Made by a program: the position numbers and the translations under genes | Part shown: piece after piece, positions 35,101 through 46,521 of the stretch | Numbering within the stretch: position 1 is the first letter of the stretch | Layout of the letters: each line of letters starts with the position of its first letter | Assembly: GCA_920105625.2 (NCBI GenBank) | Contig: OV050030.1 | Location: 408,719,034 to 408,783,033, forward strand | Origin: Clusia tigrina | Lineage: Eukaryota; Arthropoda; Insecta; Diptera; Clusiidae | DNA: 64,000 bases | Direction: 5' to 3' | The notes under the pieces: generated by a model | Database searches by the model: none | The model's input: the letters and a program-made list of their open reading frames with translations, nothing else | What the model was told of the DNA's origin: nothing

Positions 35101-36089
35101 GAATTTCTGTGATTAGAAATATTTGTAAATCCATTTGGCATCTCCAATGATGGCAGCGCCAATGAGCGGCGTTGTCATGAAATTGAATTATTATTATTTT
35201 TGCAGAACGCCGTGATAAAAACTTTTAGCTCAAATTAATGTTGTTCCATTTAAAAAATAAATTTAAATATATATTTTGACATTTGCAAACCAAAAAGGAG
35301 GATTTCTGCGGAGACTTATAATTTTTATATAAAACAACAATTCACGCACTCAGAATATTCTCAGAGGAGATTTCATATAGTAGTGAGATGAAATAGGCAA
35401 TGCATAAGTAAACATGAATAATGGTTCAATTCAAACTATGATCTTTATATAAAAATAACAATCATATAAGTTTATAATGAATTATCAACTTTGTCAAGGA
35501 ATATTTTGCATAGTATTGTGGAGTAAAAGGCTGTATAATAGTCAGGAGTAAACATGCATAGAGGTTCAATTCAAACTATGATCTTTATATAACATCTTTA
35601 TATGATCTTTATATAATAACATCGATTGCGTTGTTGGTGCTTCCTCGTGAGATATCAGTGCTGTCAATGAAAATTGTATATAGTATTGTTGAGTAATAAG
35701 CATTGCAATATTCATAAGTAAACACGAATAAATATTTCATTGAAATTATAACCGTTACATACAACGGTGCAGCTATTGCTATCTCATGTTTCCTATTAGT
35801 ATAAATTCAGTAGAGATGTTGTCCCTTTCTCTCATAAAAATGAGTCACCAAATCTCTTTTGCTCAAATGCACCTAATCCTCGGTGTTCTGGAATGATCTC
35901 GAAAGAAGACAATATAAATAAAATGGCCTATGGCGAGATGGTTGAGTTAAGTTATTAATTGAATATAACTAAGAGCGATTTAGAAGTTGAAATTCTCCTT
36001 GGTGAAAACAGCGCCGCGAAGGGCACGACTCCCCCATATTATGTCGCAGGAAACCATCCCACCAAACCTAACCATCTTGCTATATCCTA
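32111..36089. other. unique DNA with minor duplications
   Basis: Minus-strand frames at 32727-32266 (153 codons) and 33528-33148 (126 codons) lack a recognisable domain. The second contains a roughly 50-bp internal duplication (GAACTGCATCTC near 33328 and 33464). CA runs lie at 33990-34040 and 34800-34830. A degenerate ~130-165-bp unit ending CAATTCAAACTATGATCTTT is found at about 35377, 35510 and 35677. No host exon is supported. Confidence 0.4.
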
Positions 36090-38310
36090 TATATAATATT
36101 AAAGGATGACCGCTCTGTCAGACTTGTAAGAAATGGGGCACCAAAAGTGCGATTTCTTCTTCTGCTCAAGGATGGGCAGTGACATAAGAGATGGGGAACC
36201 GTCTCCTCCTCCTACTCGGAACCACAGCCTCAGCAGAAATAGTTTGAGGGTAGGCCCAGTCTTTCTGTGTGCTTTCCGAGTTTGCAGTGGCCGATCAAAC
36301 CCGACACAGTTTTCGACAGAGATATGCCATCAAGTTGAAGAAGTTGGTTTGTTCTGTGTTTGTCCATTCTTGACCAAGTTAGCCTAGCTGCGTGGAGGGA
36401 TACCTCGGCTACCCAGGATTTATAGGCGTCAGACAGATATTTTCGTTTGATATCGAACTTGGCTGTTGCCGTGGGATCCTGATATTTTTTGGAGGGCTGA
36501 ATTTCGTGTAAAAGCGTGTCTGCCTGGGCAAGCTCATCAGCTTCAAAGTTGCCCGGGATGTCCGGGAACCCAGACTAGGTGCACCCGAAAGTATATTGAA
36601 AGCTCGCTTAGAGAGGTTCGATATTCATGAACAAATCTTTAAGTGGCCGTAGAGCCAAAAAGAGATTTAGTGGCGGCTTGGCTGTCTGAGAAGATGGATA
36701 CGTCGACTGCGCCGATATCGCTACTCACCATCCGTTAAGCAGTGTGATAAATGGCATGAACGACGCTGCAAATGGTCAGGGAGACAAAGGGAGATTTTTA
36801 AGTCCAGTTTATCGGAAAAAATTCCGCTGCCAACTCTATCTCCAAGTTTGGAAACGTCGGTATAGATATCGAGCATTTCGCCGACGATTATGTCTTTTGA
36901 AGTCCAGTCATTTCTGCTTGGCAAAGTGAGGTCGAACTCCCTGCTCTAATCGGGATAGACCGACATGTAATCGATAAAGTTGGATTCCTGATTCAGAATA
37001 GAGGCGTGGCCCGTCAGGGTTAAGCGCCAATGCAAAAGAGCGTTAAGTCTCTCTCATCTTGGCTTGTTGCTTAACCAGGAGCCCCGAAAGAAGCCAGTGA
37101 AGCATGGCAAAAAGGGCTTTCGTAGCTGTGGTACGAACAGCGCCAGTCATCAGTAGAGCAATGGATTTTCTGATTTTATCGAGGGGTTTGATATTGCAGG
37201 CTTTTTCGAGAGTTTGCCACCGACCTGTATAAAAGGTTGGGTTCGACGATGGCCGTGTAGAGCCAGAGCACGACTGGGGTACGAAGTCCCCAGCTTGCTC
37301 CAACTGCTCTTCTACAGCAGTATAGAGCGCATGTTACTTTACGGGCCCTCTCAGCTAGATTGGCTTTCCAATTAAGTTGTGGGTCGAGAATCAGGTCTGA
37401 ATACTTCACGTTTGTGCTCAAAGAGAGCGGAGAGCCATTTAAACTAGGCAAAGAGAGCCGTTTAGGCTAGGCATTGTAATCCTTGGAATTTTGACTTCCT
37501 AGTGAAAAGCACAGCCTCGGTTTTGGATGGGTTAACCTCAAAGTCGAATTCAAGACACCACTTCGACACAATAGAAAGTGAATAGTTTAGTTTTTCGGAA
37601 AGTGTTTGGGGGAATTTGTCGGATGGAGCGACTGCTATGTTATTCGCATAGGCTGTTACTTTGCATCCAGTAGATTCCAATATCACCAGTAGTGTGTTAA
37701 CTGCCAGGTTACATAAAAGGGGCGATAAAACACCCTCTTCCGGCGGGCCCCTGTTAGCTACCCTCCTTGATTGGGCACTGCCAACCGTGGAAGTGATAAT
37801 TCTTGATTTTAGTAGAAGCTCTATAAATTTTAGAAGGCCAGAGTTTAGGTTAAGATTATAGAGTGAAATGACTGCGTTGGGGCATGATTGTTGAATCTTC
37901 CCTCGATGTCCAGAAATATGGCAAATGTGAATTCCTTAAACGCCAAGGATTTGTCAAATTGAGAAATGACAGAATGAATTGCTGTTTCAACAAATTTGCC
38001 TTTAGAGTAGACGTGTTGAGATACAGAGAGAAAAGAAGGGTTCAACGATGTCGTGATTTGTAGGTCAAGAGCTCTTTCTAAAACCTTGGGAAGGAAGGAT
38101 CTGTAGTACTTAGGTTTGGTTTGTGAGACCTTCCCCACTTTCGGGATAGACACCACACGAATTGTGCGCCAGCGTAGGGGAATATACTGCAATCTGAGGC
38201 TTGCATTGTATATTTGCAGGAGCCATGTAGGGATAATATCTTCCCCATAGACTGTGAATTACTAATATTAATATATTTATTTGTAATTCATAGTATTTGG
38301 ACAGATTCAA
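36090..38310 (-). mobile_element. RNase H-type (LOA/I-like) non-LTR retrotransposon remnant
   Basis: Minus strand. Reverse transcriptase starts at about 38190 (LRWRTIRVVSIPKVGKVSQT; QHVYSKGKFVETAIHSVISQ; FAIFLDIEGRFNN). The palm motif at 37650-37639 reads YANN, so both catalytic aspartates are asparagine. Thumb and connection sequence follows (FEVNPSKTEAVLFTRKSKF; LNWKANLAERARKVTCALYC; IRKSIALLMTGAVRTTATKA). RNase H comes at 36924-36721 (EMLDIYTDVSKLGDRVGSGI), with DGSK changed to DVSK, then an unclear C-terminal part to about 36100. The region between FNN and the palm motif is damaged. It is the most complete element here but is clearly inactive. The 5' end and endonuclease are absent. Confidence 0.8.
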
Positions 38311-39005
38311 TACACTTATTCTCGAATCAATCTATAGGCTTGAAAGCTCTCTCTTTCTCATTCTCTGTGATGTACAAAATCAGATGTCTACTCAAGTCGA
38401 AGTTCATAGTTGAAGCTATAAAATCTCTCGTCGACGGTCTCAAAATGTGTGCTTCTATTCTACCATGGAGGCATCGTCTGAATCAGAAGTAATGCTAAAC
38501 ATTTATTATAAATGTTCGTACAATGTTAGTTCCAGGCCACGCAATTTATTGCGAATACACATAATTTGAAGATGTCAATTTTGTTGCAACATGTGCGACT
38601 TTGTAACACTTAAGCGGAATACAAAAACAACAACATAAAGACGAGAAACAACTGCTTCTGTTCTAATTAACAGAAAATTACGTTTTCAGCAACAATTTCG
38701 GGGAATGGCAGAAATTGAAAGGAACAACAACAACGATTTTTAATTTGTCTCGAAATGAACAACATGAAAAATGCATAAGAAATGTGCTGGACAGATCAAA
38801 TTCGCCAAAACTTGTTGCTCGCAGTTGTTGTACAAAAAACCCGAAAATGTTATGTTTTAAATACAAACATTCGTCAAAGTTCTAAATTTCAAACAAAACA
38901 GCAACAAACAAAAAAGAAATAAAAAAGAAAAGGCCAAGCATCGAGCAACAAGAATGGACGTGACTTAATTTCTTTGCGAACTGAGAAGTGGTCAGCAATA
39001 CGAGT
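38311..39005. other. AT-rich unique spacer
   Basis: AAC-rich patches near 38620-38760 and 38890-38960. No gene is recognised. Confidence 0.35.
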
Positions 39006-39893
39006 AGAGATGGAATTCATGACTCAGGTACTCGTTACTGACGAAATACTCGTTCCAAAGAGTTACCAGTAGAGAAGTGCCTCCGTTGTGTAGTGGTAAG
39101 CTTGCTGGACTCATACTTGGGGGCCGTGGGTTCGAATCCTCTCCCGGGCATGGTTTCAAAAGTGCTTCTTTCTACATCATTTTCTTGTAGAGTCGAAGGC
39201 CTCAATTGCTAGTACTCATTCCCCCATCTCTTGGAGACATAATTAATTATGCTGGAAGGAATAATATGTAATAATCACTGGGAGAAATGTTTCTACCCAG
39301 AATAATACTATACAGAAACGGTATCATATATTAAGTTCCCCAGTATGAGTAATGCGGGTTCGAAGAGATTTAACAGAATTACCAAAGGTGGAAGAACTAG
39401 TGTTGAGAGAGGTAACATTACAATTAATTTTGAAGATATCTCCATATAAAATACAGAATTCTCATAGAGTGTTATTTATAATTTTCAGACCTAAGCACTT
39501 TGAGTAGTTGGAGATTGGAGTGAACCAGCATAATTGTTTAATATTATGACGTCATTATGAAAAGTAGTGTAAAAGTCTCGTGTTTATGGTGCGGACAATT
39601 CTCACCAAATACACTGGGAACTTCTGATGATAATGGATAAAAGATACAGAAGATTTTGTTCGGAAAAATTTATTGGACCATACTTTTTTGAAAGAGGACT
39701 CTACATTTTTTTTTGCTGACTTCCTTGGGTATCAGATACAAACTATTTACTGTACAGTCCTTTCACTGTTAATATTACTAACATTACTCTGTTACTTCGC
39801 TGTTAAGTTCCCGTTATATAACGAACATATAAGTAACGAACATAAAATAACGAGTACAGCAAAGTAGCGTGACTTTCTTTGACACCACTACAG
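39006..39893. repeat. AACGAGTA-family segment with inverted TAGWGRTG ends (candidate MITE)
   Basis: The left end at 39006 is TAGAGATGGAATTCATGACT followed by CTCGTTAC words. The right end at 39893, read in complement, is TAGTGGTGTCAAAGAAAGTC followed by CGTTATTTTATGTTCGTTAC. The middle holds SINE copy A and about 490 bp of other sequence, so this may be one interrupted element or two separate fragments. No 8-bp target duplication is visible. Confidence 0.35.
39077..39262 (+). mobile_element. tRNA-derived SINE, copy A (fullest copy)
   Basis: The first ~75 bases are tRNA-like. They have an acceptor-like TGCCT, which pairs with the GGGCA at about 39146-39150. An A-box-like TGTGTAGTGGTAAGC lies near 39087-39101, a CTCATAC loop would place CAT at the anticodon position, and a perfect B-box GGTTCGAATCC is at 39129-39139. 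The unrelated body (TGCTTCTTTCTAC; GTCGAAGGCCTCAATTGCTA) ends in the palindrome CATAATTAATTATG at 39238-39251. Related copies are at 45-176 (minus) and 51990-52125 (plus). The A- and B-boxes act as an internal RNA polymerase III promoter. The tRNA part is too degenerate to be a working tRNA. Confidence 0.8.
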
Positions 39894-41499
39894 GGCAGTG
39901 GCACAAAAACACACAAATTATCCATCTCACATAAGTGAAATAAACGCATGAATATTTGTTAACTATTTCAACGGAAACTAACCACTGTGCGAAGGAAAAT
40001 GCTGCAGAAGGAATTGCACCAAAAAATTCTTGAGTGTCTTAATTGCAAGCCATCAAAAAGAGTCAGGCAGCAGGCAGCAGTCAGTAGGCAGCAGGCAGGA
40101 GTCACAAGGCAGCTTAAGTCAAACTCGAAAGGCACCTCTGAAATGTCTTAACATATGTAATATGCCTAATTACCAACAAACTGAGCCAGCAAACAAACAA
40201 GCGGCTACTGTACAGCGTCCTCGCCGTCATCGTCGTCGGGCTTTTTGTGCGACAAAAATCCGCGAGCAGCTGGGAGAGCGGGTGAGCGCCGGCCGGCAGA
40301 GTGCATTAAGAGTCAACAAAACAAAGCAAACGAAGCAAAAATGCAGAAATTTATATGGTAACAACTTCAAGGAATTTGTCATTGTTGACAACAACAGCAA
40401 CAACAATAACGACCAAGCTGGGCCCCGTACAGAATGCGCGCTGGACAACCATGAAAATGAGGATGGGCATGTGACTGAGGCGGGAACTGAGGCTGAGGCT
40501 GAGGCTGAGGCTGCGACTGCGACTGCCTGGGCATATCGATGGATATGACTACGTTGGTTGATGTGCCAGCGAATGTGACAGTAAACGACATGAATTGGTT
40601 TGCAACTGTCGCAACTGCTTCATTTCAATGCATTTGGTTGCGTTTGTGGGATTTTCGTCTCTTCTCAGTGGAAGTGCGACCGGACTCTGGGTTCATTTTG
40701 TGGGGCATTGTGTGTGCGCTGCGCATAAATTCACAAAATGTGTTTAAATCATGTGATCAAGTTTGAGCGAATATTTGAAATTTCCAGCATTGCGTACGTG
40801 CAAGCGGCAGGATGAGCTTGAAGCTTGTTTTTGGTGATCTTCATTTTTTACAAAATTTTTTTTTGGTCTCGTTGAAATTTTGCCATCTTTTTTTTGTTGG
40901 TTTCTTTGTTTGTTTGTTTGTAAATGTCACTCTTTAAGTGCCGATAATATTTGGTGCCAGTGCCGGTGCCGGTCCCCGTTGTGTTGAGCAGCTTGCGAGT
41001 GTCTCCCCGCTTACTTTTGCTGCCACTATTGTTGATGGACCTTGAACTCCCAAGTTGTGAACTCGTTTTGTGTGATTGTGAAGCTTTCACATGTGTGTGA
41101 GTGGGTGAGTGTGTGTGTGTGTGTGTGTATGTGAGTTTTTGTTGTGCTGTTTTAAATATCTTAAATATATTTTAAAAAGTGTTCTTTCATTAATTATTTT
41201 TGTTCTCAAACGAGAGTCTTCAATTTAATTAAATATGTGAAAGAAAATCAAAAGACTTAAGAAACAAACTTTTATAAATGATATTTGCTCCCAGAACGTT
41301 TGTTGCTTAAGTCTTTTAAATCTGACAAATTGACCAAATTGCAATATACTCGATCTACAGTTAAATCTCGACTACCACTGTTTTCCTATATAGCAGTTAA
41401 CTATTACAAGCTTAAAATAACTCCTCTATTAACAAGAAACAATTAATTTCATTAAGAAGTTTCTTTGAACTTCGTTTATAGTGAGTAACCCCACATAGG
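39894..41499. other. unique island with triplet-rich DNA
   Basis: AGGCAGCAGGCAGCAG runs lie at 40065-40110, GAGGCTGAGGCT at 40488-40515 and a GT-run at 41107-41128. A 172-codon plus frame (40030-40548) is low-complexity (poly-N, EAEAEA) and probably fortuitous. No splice-supported exon. Confidence 0.4.
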
Positions 41500-41640
41500 C
41501 CCCGTATATGCCCTGTATATCACTATATATGCCCTGTATATACCCTGTATATACCCTGTATATGCCCTGTAAATGCCCCGTATATGCCCTGTATATGCCC
41601 TTTAAATGCCCTGTATGTGCCCTATATATACCTGTATATT
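41500..41640. repeat. 11-bp tandem array (GTATATGCCCT)
   Basis: About twelve degenerate units, for example GTATATACCCT, GTAAATGCCCC, TTAAATGCCCT and GTATGTGCCCT, follow one another. Confidence 0.85.
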
Positions 41641-41949
41641 CTCTGTATTTACAATTCTAATATTTCATTATACCATTTGCTAAACCTTTGCCTAGCGCTT
41701 GCGAGAGTCCAAAAAGCATATGAATGCTATATCGAAGCTGTAAAGAAATACCTCAGAATTAAAACTAGAAAAATCCCATACAAATACTGAAAAGATAAGT
41801 ACACGAAGAAAATGTATGAACATGAAATATGAATAATTTATGAAGAGACTTATATAAATGATTGATAACTGGAATAGAATAGAAGATAAGTAATCAAGAA
41901 TAAGATAAGAATAAAGAATAGAAGAAGAACAGAAACTAAAAAGTGTGTA

Positions 41950-42170
41950 AAGTCAACAATATATAGATTGACAACATATCGGTAATGAAAAAGGAATTGA
42001 ATTATAAAATTGAAGAGTCTTGCTAAGACTCAAAACTTTTAGACTTAGAAGATGTCTATGCACCTGAGAATAGAATTGAGATATATGTAGGTTGGCCAGC
42101 CTCAATATCAATAAACCAGTGATGCCACTTAGACCACCAGTTGGGTCCTCCGCCCGACCTCTCTTAATCA
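41950..42170 (-). mobile_element. 3' UTR fragment of non-LTR family X, copy 3
   Basis: The core ATGCCACTTAGACCACCAGT followed by TGGGTCC (42122-42148), with GGTTGGCCAGCCTCAATATC beside it, matches the family X 3' ends at 10080-10515 and 13600-13920. The remaining alignment fades toward 41950. No coding sequence of the element remains. Confidence 0.6.
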
Positions 42171-42939
42171 ACCGTCCTTTAGATGCGCTGTGGGATCCAT
42201 TGTCAGGAATGGATCGCACCTCACACCCAGTGCACAATTGTTACCAGCCGTTACCACGTAGAGGTGATAGATCCAGCTTCCGCCAGATCGGAATTACGGC
42301 GTGTACGCAAATACATGTTAGTCCCCTTAAGTAACTGACGGCACAACGACCAGAATTGAGAGATAGAACGAATTAAAAAGCTTGAATTAAAAATCGCAAA
42401 GTCATTACTCGGAAACCCAGCAAAGCTCCCTGATTTTACTTACTTAAAATGAACATGACAGAGCTACGAAAACTCATTTGAGGCCATCCTTTTGGCAGAT
42501 AGAAGAAAGAGATACCACAAGGAAAAGATGACAAAAGAACATAGAAAAAGATTTGCAGGCCTTGCATTCCACTGGACTGGTGATCCAGTGTTTTGACAAT
42601 AGAGCATTAATGACGCACGTCATGAAAGGGAGCAACGGTTCACCACCAACTGTAGTCCTGAAATTTATCAAAAAAATTTGGAAAAATTTCGGTGGCCCTT
42701 AAATGAGGTATAATGAGTATTAATAAGATTATGACTTGTTTTGAAGTGTGATTAGGTCTCCTTTCTAGGGAAAAGTAATGCTAGGAATAACATCACTTGA
42801 ACACTATGTCATGATGTCATACTGAGATGCTGACATTGAGTAGAACCACCATGTGATCTTTACTATAAGCCACTACTACTATATCAATACATACAACATA
42901 TTGATCACTCTATATCTAATCTCAACTTTGATACGGACT
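42171..42939. other. unique spacer
   Basis: No gene or repeat is recognised apart from the flanking family X fragment. Confidence 0.35.
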
Positions 42940-43695
42940 TCCAGACACATATTCCGTCTAGAAGAGAGTGGCAAACACTCAAGCCATGGAGAAGTGGGGA
43001 AATGAATTTCTACACCGACGGATCCAAACTTGACGATAGTGTCTGCTTTGTAGTTTTCTCAAAATAACTGGGACTGGAGCTTTCCTTCCGTCTCCCCGAC
43101 CACTGCAGTGTTTATCCAGCAGAGGTCCTAGCCATAAAGGAGGTAGCCGTCTACTTAAGTAGACACGCCGTAACAAAGACCATTACAAATATCAACTCGG
43201 ATAGCCAGGCGACCATCAAGTCAATGAAATCAAAGGTTGCTCAAGACTGCCGGGCAGCCCTAAATGATATAAGTATCTTTTTCAGGGTACGCCTAATATG
43301 GGTTCCGGGGCATAGGGATATTGAGGGGAACTGTAGGGCTGATGAGCTAGCCAGACGGGGCACCAACCTTCCTTTATGCACGAACAGATGCGAGGTTGGA
43401 ATACTAATTGTCACCTGTAAACTTATGCTGAAGGGTAGGGTCGTGTGTTAGGCCAATGGGTATTGGGCACTCGGGAGCACTTGCTTAACGATTAGGCCGG
43501 AGCTTAATAGGAGGAAATGTATAGTCTTGCTAGCCCTGTCGAGAGAGGAGGTCGTGGCTTGTGTAACTGGTCACTGGCTGTTCGGCAGGCATGCTCTCAG
43601 GCTGGGAGTATTCTCTCATGAATACTGCAGAAGCTGTGGGGATGAGCAGAAGGAGGAGACTGTGGAACTTCTTCATATATCTTCATATAAATCTA
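42940..43695 (+). mobile_element. RNase H-type non-LTR retrotransposon tail
   Basis: The plus strand opens with a linker (IPSREEW-like at about 42950). RNase H follows: FYTDGSKLDD near 43010, LSFRLPDHCSVYPAEVLAIK with the catalytic Glu, NSDSQATIKSMKSK and IWVPGHRDIEGNCRADELAR (about 43297-43358). The C-terminal domain at 43527-43690 reads EEVVACVTGHWLFGRHALRL and HEYCRSCGDEQKEETVELLH. A stop splits FSK from LGLEL near 43065, and frameshifts follow. It resembles the RNase H of 36090-38310 in the LPDHCS block, so the two may be related families in opposite orientation. Confidence 0.75.
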
Positions 43696-45763
43696 GCATA
43701 TGGTATACAAAGTTGCTTCTGGAATGTACCATTTTAAGTCATACAAATATGTCTTCAATATCTGTGATCGATTAACTCGGACGCCCACTTTATTTCATAG
43801 ACATAGTTTAATATATTCGCCTAGTATATCTTGTAGTAGATCTAAGCCTACCTGAGTCTTCTCTACTGGTTTACCCTATAATTACTGAGTATCTGCGAGT
43901 TCCATCTCAAAGTAAATTCACACCAAGTTGTTTTGTGAAAAAAAATATTTCATCAACGAGCAGAGTAAAGTAAGGAAAGAGACGAAGCGAGGAAGAGCGA
44001 AAGATATACCGAGATACAGAGAGAAAGAAAGCATTTACGATTAAGTTAAAATATTTGTTTATACAACACCAGCTACTCCACAAAGAAGAAATATGCCACA
44101 CGCATTCTCCCACTTATAATTTAATACAAACATTTCTATTTAGAACGACACCTTTGGCAGCTATTTATTGGATTTGTTGTGCAACAAACAAGCTCAAATT
44201 TACATTTGAATAGCAGGAATGGGAAACCAGAAGAAATCACAAAATTCAGCTTCAATCAAAGTTGTGAAAGGCAACTTAATACATTTGGAAGAAAATTCCA
44301 TTAAGTTCTTTATAGGAAGTCACACTTACTCGCAGTTGCAGTCGCAGTCATCGTCGCAGTCGCAGTCGTAGTCGCGTCGCCGTCATAGTAGAAGTTGAAG
44401 TTAGAGTCAGAGTCCGATTCAAAGTAAGCGCGACTTACACTCTCCTCGGACGCATTTTTCCCCCCACCACAACATAAATTTGTACGCTCTGAGTGTCCGT
44501 AGTGGCATTGTCAATTGATGCAATCAACACGCGTCACATAAACTTGCATACGCGCCTTGCATGTTGCGCCACTTTAGTCTAGACCCGAAAGCGATATCGC
44601 CGCGGTCCCACATATCAATGCACCGGACCACACTCGTCGCTAGTTTGTGTTTATAACACCACGGCACACAACGCAGCGCCGCGCACAATATCGGGGAAAA
44701 TGTGTCGTCGCACAATTTGTTGAAAGTCGCACAGTGAGTGTGACAGAGGGGGAAAAGTGTTTCGATTTTTTGTTGGTGTTTTTCTTTTTAAAGAAAGCGC
44801 GAACAACGCGGCATGCATTCATTCCCATTTACACATGTACCAATGTACCAATGCACCACTGTACCACTGCACCACTGTACCAATGTACGAATGTATCCAT
44901 GTATCCACACAGCTCCAAGATGGCCAAGATGGCGTTCGTGTGTTCTGCAATTGTGCGTTTATGGTTTGGGTTCGCATTTTTGCATTTTTTTACTGTGACT
45001 ATTTTGAAATTTTTATTGAGCCGATTAACGGCAAATAGAACGAACGCACATCATATTGACAGCGATCGGCGGCGCACACACATTGCCACGCGTAATGGAA
45101 AGAATTACTGCAACACTGTAGAAAGTTGTTTGCAGTAACACTTACAAGGGTCCCAGTGCACACTTTAGTGACACCAACAGATATCACTCAACGGAACCAC
45201 ACAGGAATGTTAGTACCAACTGAAGAAGCACAATGAAAAGTTAAGTCGGTTGTTATCGGAGACCCTGGCCCAGGTTAAGTAATGTGATCAGAAATGTTTA
45301 TACAGACCCAATAAGTGTTGGTCTATTAGTCAATAAATACCTTGTGTTTACTAGGATGCGTTTCAACAGACAAATGTCAGTCCAAAAAGGATAAAGGAAC
45401 AGACAGTGAGCCACAGGTGGCTCAGAAATGAAGAGTATACAAGGTGTGGAAATGAAGTCCTAGCACAAAACATTGTGAAAGATGCATGCAAGGATGTAGA
45501 AGCGGCTGTATCCTATCAGAATAAGCCTTCGCTCAATACACCACTGGATATCTATTCTCCTCCAGAACCTTGCTCATCTAAGATTTTGTTTTCCTCACTC
45601 TGGATTCCTATAGAGTGGATATATAAAACTGCATTAGGTATATTTTAACACCATGGTATCTCAGTTGCTCTCAATTTCTAGCGTTAGAATCTTTTAGGTT
45701 TGTTAAAATTAATCTCAGGTTTTTATGGTGCTCAATAAGAGATTCGAACGATATACGAGTATA
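43696..45763. other. unique island with small tandem repeats
   Basis: CAGTCG/AGTCGC runs lie at 44333-44400. An 8-bp tandem TGTACCAA/TGCACCAC (about nine units) is at 44836-44907. The 163-codon frame 44647-45138 crosses that repeat and has no recognisable domain. No splice-supported exon. Confidence 0.4.
44836..44907. repeat. 8-bp tandem array (TGTACCAA)
   Basis: About nine units: TGTACCAA, TGCACCAC, TGTACGAA and TGTATCCA variants in sequence. Confidence 0.85.
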
Positions 45764-45793
45764 CGAGGGCGGATTGATATTGAAGCTACCTAA
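45764..45793 (+). repeat. mariner left terminal inverted repeat
   Basis: CGAGGGCGGATTGATATTGA plus AGCTACCTAA; it pairs with the right terminal repeat ending at 48047. Confidence 0.9.
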
Positions 45794-46508
45794 GTAGGAA
45801 AAAGCCTTTTTTTCAAAAACCATTTATATCTCAACATAGTCTCCTTTTACTTCGACACACTTAGTAAGACGATATTCCAACTTTTTTATACCATCTGAAT
45901 AATACGATTTCGGGAACCCCTCAAAATACGCGTTAGTTTCGGTAATCACTTCTTCGTTTGAGATGAATCTTTTTCCTGCGAGCCATTTTTTCAAGTTTGG
46001 AAACAGGAAAAAGTCACTAGGAGCTAAATCTGGACTATAAGGTGGATGATTATTAACCAATTCGAAGTGTATTTCACGTAATTTTAGCATCGTATCTAAT
46101 GCTGTGTGAACCGGCGCGTTGTCTTGAAGAAAGAGCATTTTTTCCTTCTTTAAATGTGGTCGTTTTTCCTTGATTGCATCAATCAATTGATCCAATAATG
46201 CACGATAATACTTTCCTGTGATTGTGGATCCTTTTTCAAGATAATCGATGAGCAATATTTCGTGTGCATCCCAAAATACAGTGGCCATAACCTTGCCAGC
46301 CGATTTCATTGCCTTCGCCTTCTTCGGAGCACTTCCACCCATTGTTTCGATTAATTTTTGGTTTCAGGTGTATAGTGGTGGACCCACGTTTCATCAACAG
46401 TTATTAATCGACGCCAAAAATCAACAGGATTACGCTTTATCATGTCCAAACACTTCTGTGAAGTGGTCTGCCGAACTCGTTTTTGTTCGACACTGAGCAA
46501 ACGCGGCA

Positions 46509-46521
46509 CCCATCTTGCCGA
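46509..46521. repeat. target-site duplication of R1-like copy M, left
   Basis: CCCATCTTGCCGA is mariner transposase sequence and is repeated at 47737-47749, on the other side of the inserted non-LTR element. Confidence 0.9.

Noticed and set aside
39077..39151. A functional tRNA gene
   Set aside because: The head has A- and B-box-like sequence but degenerate arms, and it continues into a body and tail shared by two other copies, so it is a SINE.
40030..40548. 172-codon plus-strand frame
   Set aside because: Low-complexity (poly-Asn, EAEAEA, Gln/Ser-rich) over simple repeats, no domain, no splice context.
44647..45138. 163-codon plus-strand frame
   Set aside because: It crosses an 8-bp tandem array, has no recognisable domain and overlaps equally open frames on both strands.
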